Source of the DNA: JAJDIA01 sp031555145
GTDB taxonomy: Bacteria > Bacteroidota > Bacteroidia > Bacteroidales > Tannerellaceae
NCBI GenBank assembly: GCA_031555145.1
Contig: JAVBUR010000092.1
Span: 1-21,322, forward strand
Length of the DNA: 21,322 nt
Direction: 5' to 3'
Part shown: positions 7,780 to 15,352 of the stretch, piece after piece
Numbering within the stretch: the stretch's first letter is position 1
How the letters are laid out: each line of letters opens with the position of its first letter
Notes under the pieces: generated by a model
Seen by the model: only the letters and a program-made list of their open reading frames with translations
Database searches by the model: none
What the model was told of the DNA's origin: nothing
Program-made: the position numbers and the translations under genes

Positions 7780-10176
7780 ATGAAAAAAGTATTTCTATCA
7801 GCATTATGTACCCTGGGCCTTGTTGCAAGCGCCCAACAGGGTAGTGGTGGATATCCCATCACACCCGTACCGTTCACCTCAGTGAAAGTGACAGACCAGT
7901 TCTGGGGACAACGTCTCCAGGCCAGTCGTGAAGTGACGATCCCGTTAGCCTTCAGCAAGTGTGAAGAGACCGGGCGTTACGATAACTTCTACAAAGCAGC
8001 CCACCCGAGTCCGGAATACAAGGTCGAAGGCTATTCGTTTGACGATACCGACGTTTATAAGACGATCGAAGGTGCCAGCTACCTGCTGCAGACCTATCCG
8101 GACAAGAAGATGGAGAAATACATCGACAGTGTGCTGACCGTTGTCGCAGCCGCTCAGGAACCGGACGGTTACCTTTACACCTCCCGTACGATGAACCCTG
8201 CTCATCCGCACGAATGGGCAGGCGAAAAACGTTGGGAGAAAGTGGAAGACCTGAGTCATGAGTTCTACAACCTCGGTCACCTGGTAGAAGGTGCAATCGC
8301 TCACTATCAGGCTACCGGAAAGAAGAACTTCCTGAATATAGCTATTAAGTATGCCGACTGTATTGATCGTGAGATTGGTCCGAATGCCGGCCAACTTGTC
8401 CGTGTCCCCGGCCACCAGATTGCTGAAATGGCATTATGTAAACTGTATCTGGTCACAGGCGAACGCAAGTATCTGAACCTTGCCAAATTCTTCCTGGATA
8501 AGCGTGGTTATACCAGCCGTACCGACAAGTACAGCCAGGCGCATAAACCGGTGCTCGAACAGGATGAAGCCGTAGGCCATGCCGTACGTGCTGCTTATAT
8601 GTATTCGGGGATGGCCGATGTGGCGGCCCTGACAGGCGATGAAGGCTACATTCATGCTATCGACAATATCTGGGATAATGTAGTGACGAAGAAGCTCTAT
8701 ATCACCGGAGGTATCGGTGCTACCAACCATGGCGAAGCCTTTGGCGAGAACTACGAACTGCCGAATATGTCGGCCTATTGCGAAACCTGCGCCGCTATCG
8801 GTAATGTGTATTGGAACTACCGCCTCTTCCTGCTGCATGGCGAATCTAAATACTACGACGTGCTCGAACGTACGCTCTACAACGGGCTCATCTCGGGCGT
8901 ATCCCTGGACGGTGGTGGCTTCTTCTATCCGAATCCGCTCGAATCCATCGGACAACACCAACGCCAGCCCTGGTTCGGCTGTGCCTGTTGCCCGTCGAAT
9001 ATCTGCCGTTTCATGCCTTCCCTGCCGGGTTATGTATATGCCGTTGACGGAAGCAACCTGTATGTGAACCTCTTTATGAGCAATACGTCGGAGATGACAG
9101 TCGGAGGCAAGAAGGTCTCCCTGAAGCAGACGACCGGGTATCCCTGGAACGGCGATATCCGCGTTGAAGTAACACCGAAAGCCAAACAGGAATTTACACT
9201 TAAACTGCGTATCCCGGGTTGGGTACAAGGTACTGTCGTACCGAGCAACCTCTATACCTATACCGACCGCAAGCAACTGGGTTATGCCATCAAAGTAAAC
9301 GGACAACCGGTGGAAAGTACTCTCGACAAGGGCTATTTCACTATCAACCGCGCCTGGAAGAAAGGTGATGTCGTAGAAGTACATTTCGATATGGAACCGC
9401 GTACGGTAAAGGCGAACTCGAAGGTGGAAGCCGACCGCGGCAAGGTGGCCGTCGAACGTGGTCCGGTCGTTTACTGCGCCGAGTGGCCCGACAACGACTT
9501 CAATGTCCTGAGCGTATTCATGAACCGCAAACCCGAATTCAGCGTCGAACGCAAACAAGAGCTGTTGTACGGCATCACCCAACTGAAAACCTCCGCTCAG
9601 ACCATCGGTTACGACGACAATGGCAAGCTCTCTACCAAGGACGTGTCTCTTACCTTGATCCCGTATTATGCCTGGGCACACCGTGGTAGTGGCGAGATGT
9701 CGGTATGGTTGGCACAGGATGTCAACGCTGTCCGTCCGACGATGCCCGCCACAGCGGCGTCCAAAGCTACTGTCGATGCTTCGCACAAGACGAAAGCCAT
9801 CTCCGCCATCAACGACGGTCTGCTGCCCAAGGATGAAAGCGATCGCACTGCTCCCTATTACCACTGGTGGCCGAAAGAAGGAACGACGGAATGGATCACC
9901 TATGAGTTCGATCAGCCGCAGCAAGTATCCTATAGCACGGTCTACTGGTATGATGACGGTCCTTGGGGCGGTTGCCGCGTACCCCAAAGCTGGAAACTCT
10001 ACTACAAAGACGCTTCCGGCAACTGGCAGCCGGTAGCTGGCAGCCCATCGTATGGTGTGGCGAAGGGTGATCCCAATTCGGTCTACTTTACCCCGGTAAT
10101 CACAAAAGCGATCAAACTGGAAGTTGTTCAACAAGAGAAATTCGCCTCCGGGCTCTTTGAGTGGTCGGTGGAATAA
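7780..10176 (+). CDS. Secreted GH127/GH146 (DUF1680) putative beta-L-arabinofuranosidase, second copy
   Basis: This 798-residue protein is closely similar to the preceding gene from end to end; compare ITPVPFTSVKVTDQFWG with ITAVPFTDVHVNDQFWA. It starts at ATG 7780, 24 bases after the previous stop; a TTG four codons upstream would spoil the clean signal peptide (MKKVFLSALCTLGLVASA, likely cut before QQ). This signal has no lipobox cysteine at the cleavage site, so the product should be soluble in the periplasm or exported, unlike its lipoprotein neighbour. The catalytic set is intact: Glu319 (HGEAFG), Glu335 and Cys337 (ETC), Cys401, Cys403 and Cys404 (CACCPSN). The C-terminal discoidin-like segment ends with FEWSVE, matching IEWKVN of copy one. 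The pair looks like a tandem duplication that has since diverged. Specificity may differ between the copies and cannot be read from sequence. Confidence 0.92.
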   Translation: MKKVFLSALCTLGLVASAQQGSGGYPITPVPFTSVKVTDQFWGQRLQASREVTIPLAFSKCEETGRYDNFYKAAHPSPEYKVEGYSFDDTDVYKTIEGASYLLQTYPDKKMEKYIDSVLTVVAAAQEPDGYLYTSRTMNPAHPHEWAGEKRWEKVEDLSHEFYNLGHLVEGAIAHYQATGKKNFLNIAIKYADCIDREIGPNAGQLVRVPGHQIAEMALCKLYLVTGERKYLNLAKFFLDKRGYTSRTDKYSQAHKPVLEQDEAVGHAVRAAYMYSGMADVAALTGDEGYIHAIDNIWDNVVTKKLYITGGIGATNHGEAFGENYELPNMSAYCETCAAIGNVYWNYRLFLLHGESKYYDVLERTLYNGLISGVSLDGGGFFYPNPLESIGQHQRQPWFGCACCPSNICRFMPSLPGYVYAVDGSNLYVNLFMSNTSEMTVGGKKVSLKQTTGYPWNGDIRVEVTPKAKQEFTLKLRIPGWVQGTVVPSNLYTYTDRKQLGYAIKVNGQPVESTLDKGYFTINRAWKKGDVVEVHFDMEPRTVKANSKVEADRGKVAVERGPVVYCAEWPDNDFNVLSVFMNRKPEFSVERKQELLYGITQLKTSAQTIGYDDNGKLSTKDVSLTLIPYYAWAHRGSGEMSVWLAQDVNAVRPTMPATAASKATVDASHKTKAISAINDGLLPKDESDRTAPYYHWWPKEGTTEWITYEFDQPQQVSYSTVYWYDDGPWGGCRVPQSWKLYYKDASGNWQPVAGSPSYGVAKGDPNSVYFTPVITKAIKLEVVQQEKFASGLFEWSVE

Positions 10177-10192
10177 ACTAACAAAACATCCA

Positions 10193-12301
10193 ATGAAGAA
10201 ACTCCTTCTTATCATCGCCTGCAGCTTTGTACTGCCTACCTTTTCTGCCTATGCCCAGGGCACGGCAGCCGATTATACCCGTGCCTACTCCCTGGCTGAC
10301 AAATACCGCGACAAAGTACCGAACACGGAAGTGAATGCCGTCTGGATGGGCGATACCAACCGTTTCTGGTATGTGCGCACCGGCGCTTCGGGTGAGGAAT
10401 ATGTATTGGTCGATGCCTCCGACAAGTCGCGCATTGCCATGCCGGATACCATGAAGCAACGTATCCTCTCCGAACAGCCACGCCGCCGCGACTACGGCTA
10501 TTGGGCTGAGCAGAATGAAGAACGTACCGGTGACTCTATCTCTTCGCCCGACGGGCGCTATAAAGCTTTTCTCAAAAACAGCAATGTCTATGTCCGGGAA
10601 CTGGCTACCGGACAGGAAAAGGCGCTCAGCATGGACGGCGCTCCAGGCGAGTATTATTCGGCCTACCTCAGTTGGTCGCCCGACTCCCGTAAGGTTGCTT
10701 CGATGAAGATCCGCCCGGCGGAGAAACGCTTTATCTATTTTGTCGAGTCTTCCCCGAAGGATCAGTTACAACCCAAACTGCACCAGCGCGAGTATGCCAA
10801 GCCGGGCGACGCCCTGCCGTTCCGTGTGCCGGTGATCTTCCACGTCGAATCGGGTAAGGAAGTGAAGCCGACGACCGACCTTTTCGCACAGCAATACGAC
10901 GTACACGGCCTCGAATGGCATACCGACAGCCGCAGCCTGTTATTCGAATACAACCAGCGCGGCCACCAGGTCTATCGCGTACTCGAACTGTCGGCCGAGA
11001 CCGGCGTTGTCCGTCCCATTATCGAAGAGACCAGCGACACGTTCGTCAACTACACCCGCTACTTCCGCCGTTCGCTGGAGAACGGAACGGAACTGATCTG
11101 GATGAGCGAGCGCGACAACTGGAACCACCTCTACCTGATCGACCGCCAGTCGGGTCGCGTCAAACAGCAGATCACCCGCGGTGAATGGTACGTGCGCAAC
11201 GTCGTCCATGTAGATGAAGCCGCCCGTGTGATCTACTTCTCCGCCAATGGCATGGTGGCGAATGAAGACCCGTACCTCGTACGCTACTACCGCATCAATA
11301 TGGATGGAACAGGCCTTGTCTGCCTCACCCCTGAAGCAGGCACGCACACGGCACGCTTCTCGAAGAATGCCGACTACCTGGTCGATACCTGGTCGAAAGT
11401 CGACGTCGCTCCGACCACCGTACTCCGTAGCGCCAAAGACGGCTCTATCCTGATGACCCTCGAAGTATGCAGCCTGACTGAATTGAAACGTGCCGGTTGG
11501 ATCGCTCCCGAAACCTTTGTCGCCAAAGGACGCGACGGCCAAACCGATATCTGGGGTGTGATCTTCCGTCCCTCCAACTTCAATCCGAAGAAGAAATATC
11601 CGGTGATCGAGTATATCTATGCCGGCCCGGGTAGCGCTTATGCACCGAAATCGTTCCGTGCGTGGTACACTTACCACCAGCAGATGGCCGAACTGGGCTT
11701 TATCGTAATCCAGTGTGACGGTATGGGGACCTCTTTCCGCAGCAAAGCCTTTGAAAGCATCATCCACAAGAACCTGAAAGACGCCGGTTTTCCCGACCGT
11801 ATGGCCTGGATGAAAGCTGCCGCGAAGAAGTATCCTTATATGGATGTCAGCCGGGTAGGCGTATTCGGTGGATCGGCTGGCGGGCAGGAGGCGATGTGGG
11901 CTGTCCTTTTCCATCCCGAATTCTATAAAGCAGCCTATGCCGGTTGCGGATGCCACGACAACCGGATGGATAAGATCTGGTGGAACGAACAGTGGATGGG
12001 TTATCCGATCGACAGTAGTTATATCGCCTGTAGCAATGTGGAGAACGCCCACCTGCTTTCGCGTCCCCTGATGCTGATGGTCGGCGAACTGGACGACAAT
12101 GTCGATCCCGCTTCCACCATGCAGGTCGTCGATGCCCTGATCAAGGCGAAGAAAGAATTCGAACTCGTTGTTGTCCCCGGCATGAACCACACCCTCGGCG
12201 GCGAGTATGGTGACCGCAAACGCTTTGACTTCTTTGTCAAGCACCTCCTCGGGAGCACACCGCCCGACTGGAATAACTGGTCTGTCCCCAACCGGAAATA
12301 G
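10193..12301 (+). CDS. Secreted S9 family serine peptidase (DPP4-like fold)
   Basis: This is a 702-residue protein with a signal peptide (MKKLLLIIACSFVLPTFSAYA, cut before QG). Residues about 60-430 form the DPP_IV-type beta-propeller, with SPDGRYKAFL and WSPDSRKVA blade motifs. Residues about 460-690 form the alpha/beta-hydrolase domain. The triad appears complete: Ser561 in FGGSAGGQE, Asp634 in GELDDNVDP and His666 in GMNHTLGG. Classical DPP4 enzymes have Tyr after the serine (GWSYGG); here it is Ala, so strict Xaa-Pro dipeptidyl activity should not be assumed. I chose ATG 10193, 16 bases after the preceding stop, because the longer frame starting inside that gene has no signal sequence at its N-terminus. 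It is the last gene of the operon and is followed by a terminator. A link between this peptidase and the two glycosidases, such as trimming glycoproteins, is inference. Confidence 0.9.
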   Translation: MKKLLLIIACSFVLPTFSAYAQGTAADYTRAYSLADKYRDKVPNTEVNAVWMGDTNRFWYVRTGASGEEYVLVDASDKSRIAMPDTMKQRILSEQPRRRDYGYWAEQNEERTGDSISSPDGRYKAFLKNSNVYVRELATGQEKALSMDGAPGEYYSAYLSWSPDSRKVASMKIRPAEKRFIYFVESSPKDQLQPKLHQREYAKPGDALPFRVPVIFHVESGKEVKPTTDLFAQQYDVHGLEWHTDSRSLLFEYNQRGHQVYRVLELSAETGVVRPIIEETSDTFVNYTRYFRRSLENGTELIWMSERDNWNHLYLIDRQSGRVKQQITRGEWYVRNVVHVDEAARVIYFSANGMVANEDPYLVRYYRINMDGTGLVCLTPEAGTHTARFSKNADYLVDTWSKVDVAPTTVLRSAKDGSILMTLEVCSLTELKRAGWIAPETFVAKGRDGQTDIWGVIFRPSNFNPKKKYPVIEYIYAGPGSAYAPKSFRAWYTYHQQMAELGFIVIQCDGMGTSFRSKAFESIIHKNLKDAGFPDRMAWMKAAAKKYPYMDVSRVGVFGGSAGGQEAMWAVLFHPEFYKAAYAGCGCHDNRMDKIWWNEQWMGYPIDSSYIACSNVENAHLLSRPLMLMVGELDDNVDPASTMQVVDALIKAKKEFELVVVPGMNHTLGGEYGDRKRFDFFVKHLLGSTPPDWNNWSVPNRK

Positions 12302-12333
12302 ATCCCAACCCAAAGTAATCAGAAGTAATACCG

Positions 12334-12370
12334 GTAGCCAGGGCATATGCGCCTGGCTACTATTATTTTA
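12334..12370 (+). terminator. Terminator between convergent operons
   Basis: GTAGCCAGG (12334-12342) pairs with CCTGGCTAC (12352-12360) across a nine-base loop containing GCATATGC. TATTATTTTA follows on the plus strand. It suits the S9 peptidase operon. The same stem could also stop minus-strand transcripts, but its T-tract on that strand is poor. The remainder of the gap up to 12478 shows nothing else I can support. Confidence 0.75.
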
Positions 12371-12478
12371 CCCTCCCCTCCCTACGGATTAACGGCACAA
12401 TCTGTCATCTTCATATTTCGTTTAACCTGCAACTGGGTATCCGGTTTTCGTATTGACGGAACATGTAATAAGGCCGGG

Positions 12479-14005
12479 TCAGTACGTAAGGGCTACCCGG
12501 CTGAAGATACCTTTCTTGTTCTCGCCCTTGACCTGGATACCGATCATCTGTGGACGATCCCATTGGGGCAGGTTGCTGATTTGGATCAGTTCGCCAAACG
12601 GATGGTCTTTCCCTTCCTTCGTTCGATAACCGAACCGGCAGTATTGTCCGAAGGATACATCTACATACAAGGTTGCTTCCGGAGCCGTCAGCATTTCGGT
12701 AGCCAGCAGGGAGAATTTTCCTTCCTTGACCATCCATACGATTACCCTATTATTACCGATAGAGATACCGACAGCCTGTTGCTGTGTGCCGTAAAGGCAT
12801 AGGCCGCTTCGGGCATCGGTTTGCTCGATGGTGGCAGAGAAGCGGTAGTTCTCTTTTTGCGGACGCAGGGCGAGGAGGGAGCCTGTCAGGCTGTCGTCGC
12901 CTTCTACCGTTAGTTTGCCCTCTTTCAAGGTGTAACGGGGTTTGGCCTTAGCTACATCCCATATCCATTCTGCATGCAGGTTCGCCGCATTGAAATCGGC
13001 TATGAAATCAGCAGGGGGGAGTTGTATGGTGCCCGGATAAGGAGCAGAAGCTTGCAGGCTGGGGGTCGTACCGTAACGGAAGGCCGGCCAACCGGTTGTT
13101 TTGTCCCATATCACTTCATCCAGCATTCCCTGACGGCCGGTATAGATGTTCGAGCCGGCATTGTAGGCATGATAGAGGTAGAAGAAACGATGGTCGGGTG
13201 TCTCTACCAACGTACCGTGTCCGGGACAGCGCCATTCGTCGCTGGCATGCAGGATGGGGTTATCGGCATATTTCTCCCACGGCCCTTGGATGGAGCGGGC
13301 ACGAGCTACACCGGTCATATAGTTGCATTGGGCACCGCAGCAGGCATTGCCGGCGTAGAACATATACAGGTAGCCGTCGTGTTCTACGATACATTGACCT
13401 TCGATACCGCCGGCTTCCCAATTGGGTTCGGCGGTGACGAGTGAGAAGACGTCGCCTTTCAGCCGGAGGCCGTCGTCGGTTAGTTCCGAACCGAGTATCT
13501 CAATAGGGCGGCCCTTGTCCAGTCCGTAAGCTTTCCAGGTGATATAGCGCTTACCTTGCCAGTCGATCACGTAGGCATCAATGGCTTCGTTTGTCCATTC
13601 AATGAGGATGCCATGGTCAGTGAATCCCTGGCGGATATCGCGGGTAGTGGCTACCCCGATAAACGATTTTTTGTCGCTTTTCCGGCGGGCGGTATAATAG
13701 ACAAAGTAGGTACCGTCGTGATAGTATAATTCCGGCGCCCAGTAGCTACCCATTGTCCAGTCGGGTATTTCGCGGAATAGGCCGCCAAGGTATTGCCAGT
13801 TGACCAGGTCTTTCGATTCATACAGGCGATAGGCGGGTGCCCATTCGGACGAAGTGCCGGCGGCATAATACGTATCTCCCACGCGGATCATGGTCGGATC
13901 GGGCAGGTTGCCCGGAAGTACTGGGTTCTTGTAGGTTGTTTCTACCTGTGCTTGTGTAAGCAGGGGAAGAGTCAACAGTGCGAATAAGGTTAAAAGTCTT
14001 TTCAT
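12479..14005 (-). CDS. Secreted GH43 family glycosidase
   Basis: This 508-residue protein has a signal peptide (MKRLLTLFALLTLPLLTQA, cut before QV). A five-bladed GH43 propeller (about 25-325) follows. The three conserved acids are visible: Asp36 in NLPDPTM (base), Asp143 in EAIDAYVI (pKa modulator) and Glu202 in GGIEGQ (acid). GHGTLVETPDHRFFYLYHAYN carries the late conserved histidines. NACCGAQCNYMTG is a cysteine-rich loop that I recall from some GH43 subfamilies. Residues about 335-508 form a C-terminal beta-sandwich like those of beta-xylosidases. GH43 enzymes cut alpha-L-arabinofuranosyl or beta-xylosyl bonds with inversion; which one applies here is not readable. I start at ATG 14005: a TTG two codons upstream is less likely. 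It is the last gene of the minus-strand operon, 12 bases after the antiporter stop. Confidence 0.92.
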   Translation of the reverse strand: MKRLLTLFALLTLPLLTQAQVETTYKNPVLPGNLPDPTMIRVGDTYYAAGTSSEWAPAYRLYESKDLVNWQYLGGLFREIPDWTMGSYWAPELYYHDGTYFVYYTARRKSDKKSFIGVATTRDIRQGFTDHGILIEWTNEAIDAYVIDWQGKRYITWKAYGLDKGRPIEILGSELTDDGLRLKGDVFSLVTAEPNWEAGGIEGQCIVEHDGYLYMFYAGNACCGAQCNYMTGVARARSIQGPWEKYADNPILHASDEWRCPGHGTLVETPDHRFFYLYHAYNAGSNIYTGRQGMLDEVIWDKTTGWPAFRYGTTPSLQASAPYPGTIQLPPADFIADFNAANLHAEWIWDVAKAKPRYTLKEGKLTVEGDDSLTGSLLALRPQKENYRFSATIEQTDARSGLCLYGTQQQAVGISIGNNRVIVWMVKEGKFSLLATEMLTAPEATLYVDVSFGQYCRFGYRTKEGKDHPFGELIQISNLPQWDRPQMIGIQVKGENKKGIFSRVALTY

Positions 14006-14017
14006 ACACAAAGCGGT

Positions 14018-15349
14018 TTATAGGGATGTTTGTTTACTGAATTTACGTGGATAATTAAACAAGATCGCCAGCAAGGTACCGAATCCCAACAGGTAGGGGT
14101 AGTAGAGATACTGCATGATACTGATGGGAGAGACGGCACCCAGTCCGGCGGCAATCAGCAGTTGTGCACCATAGGGAATGATTCCCTGTACAAAGCAGGA
14201 AAAGATATCCAGGATACTGGCGCTGCGGCGATTGTCTACCTGGAACTTGTCGGCTATGTCTTTGGCAATCGGCCCCGACATAATCAGGGCGATGGTGTTG
14301 TTGGCTGTACACAGGTTGGCAAAGCTGACCAGGGCGGCAATACTGGCTTCAGCTCCTTTCGACGAGTGGATACGTGACGTGAGTTTACGGATCAGCCAGT
14401 CAATCCCGCCGTTATAGCGGATCATCTCCAGCATACCTCCGGCCAGGAGGGTGACGATTATCAGCTCGCCCATATCCGTGATCCCGGTACCCATCGCACC
14501 TGTCCAACCCCAGATGTCAAAGCTGCCTGTAAGCAATCCGACTACGCCTGAGAGGACGATACCGATCAACAACACCAGCATGACATTCACCCCGCATATG
14601 GCGGTGACAAGTACAACCAGGTAAGGCACTACCTTGCTCCATTCGATGGCTTGGGGAATATACCCCTCTCCGGCATTGCTGCCGACCAATACATATAATA
14701 AAGTAGTAAGGATCGCTATCGGCAGTGCGATGTGTATATTCACTTTGAACTTGTCGGACATATTACACCCCTGGGTACGGGTAGCCACGATCGTCGTGTC
14801 GGATATAAACGACAGGTTGTCGCCAAACATGGCGCCACTGACTACTACACCCAACATCAATGCCGATGGCATCTCTGTTTTGGTCGCAATCCCGACAGCC
14901 ACGGGAGCCAATGCTACAATCGTTCCCACCGACGTTCCGACCGAGATAGAGATAAAGCAGGAGGCGATAAATATACCGGCAGCCAACAGGTTGGACGGTA
15001 GCAGCGACATGGTCAGGTTGACGGTCGCATCTACGGCCCCCATCATCTTAGCCGTCTGTGCAAAGGCACCGGCAAGGATAAAGATCAACACCATCAGCAT
15101 GATATTGCTGTTGGATGCACCCCGGCAGAACTGTTCGATACGGTTGGATAGTTTGCCCCCCTTCGAAATAGCAATCGCTACGATAGATGAAATCACAAAC
15201 GCCACCGTAATCGGCATCTTGTAGAAGTCACCTGCAATAATGGATACTGCCAGATAGACTACCAGAAACACGCCCAACGGCAACAAAGCCCAGGCGTTGG
15301 GTGCATGCTGCAGGGGAGGAGTCTGATATGTTTCCGTCTGTTCCGTCAT
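14018..15349 (-). CDS. NhaC-type Na+/H+ antiporter family membrane protein
   Basis: This 443-residue inner-membrane protein has about eleven or twelve hydrophobic helices after a short cytosolic start (MTEQTETYQTPPLQHAPN). The segments NIMLMVLIFILAGAFAQTAK and GAMFGDNLSFISDTTIVATR are typical of the NhaC family (PF03553), whose members exchange protons for sodium or, in the MleN branch, coupled organic acids. FANLCTANNTIALIMSG near residue 345 is a second half-helix region that likely belongs to the transport path. ATG 15349 lies three bases after the DUF5686 stop, so co-transcription is almost certain, and the GH43 gene follows 12 bases downstream. The transported ion or solute is unproven. 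Its place beside a secreted glycosidase is odd, and import of a small product cannot be excluded from sequence alone. Confidence 0.88.
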   Translation of the reverse strand: MTEQTETYQTPPLQHAPNAWALLPLGVFLVVYLAVSIIAGDFYKMPITVAFVISSIVAIAISKGGKLSNRIEQFCRGASNSNIMLMVLIFILAGAFAQTAKMMGAVDATVNLTMSLLPSNLLAAGIFIASCFISISVGTSVGTIVALAPVAVGIATKTEMPSALMLGVVVSGAMFGDNLSFISDTTIVATRTQGCNMSDKFKVNIHIALPIAILTTLLYVLVGSNAGEGYIPQAIEWSKVVPYLVVLVTAICGVNVMLVLLIGIVLSGVVGLLTGSFDIWGWTGAMGTGITDMGELIIVTLLAGGMLEMIRYNGGIDWLIRKLTSRIHSSKGAEASIAALVSFANLCTANNTIALIMSGPIAKDIADKFQVDNRRSASILDIFSCFVQGIIPYGAQLLIAAGLGAVSPISIMQYLYYPYLLGFGTLLAILFNYPRKFSKQTSL

Positions 15350-15352
15350 GCG

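Noticed and set aside
8434..10215. 593-codon open frame on the minus strand opposite the second GH127-type gene
   Set aside because: The plus-strand gene has intact signal, catalytic and C-terminal motifs. The reverse frame has no recognisable family, signal or membrane pattern, and similar long reverse frames appear opposite other genes here.
10940..12346. 468-codon open frame on the minus strand opposite the S9 peptidase
   Set aside because: It is a mirror frame of a well-supported gene. It shows no domain motif, and its start region overlaps the convergent terminator.
12347..12802. 151-codon plus-strand frame overlapping the end of the GH43 gene
   Set aside because: Two thirds of it is antisense to a conserved GH43 C-terminal domain. 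It begins in the loop of a terminator-like hairpin region and has no family resemblance.
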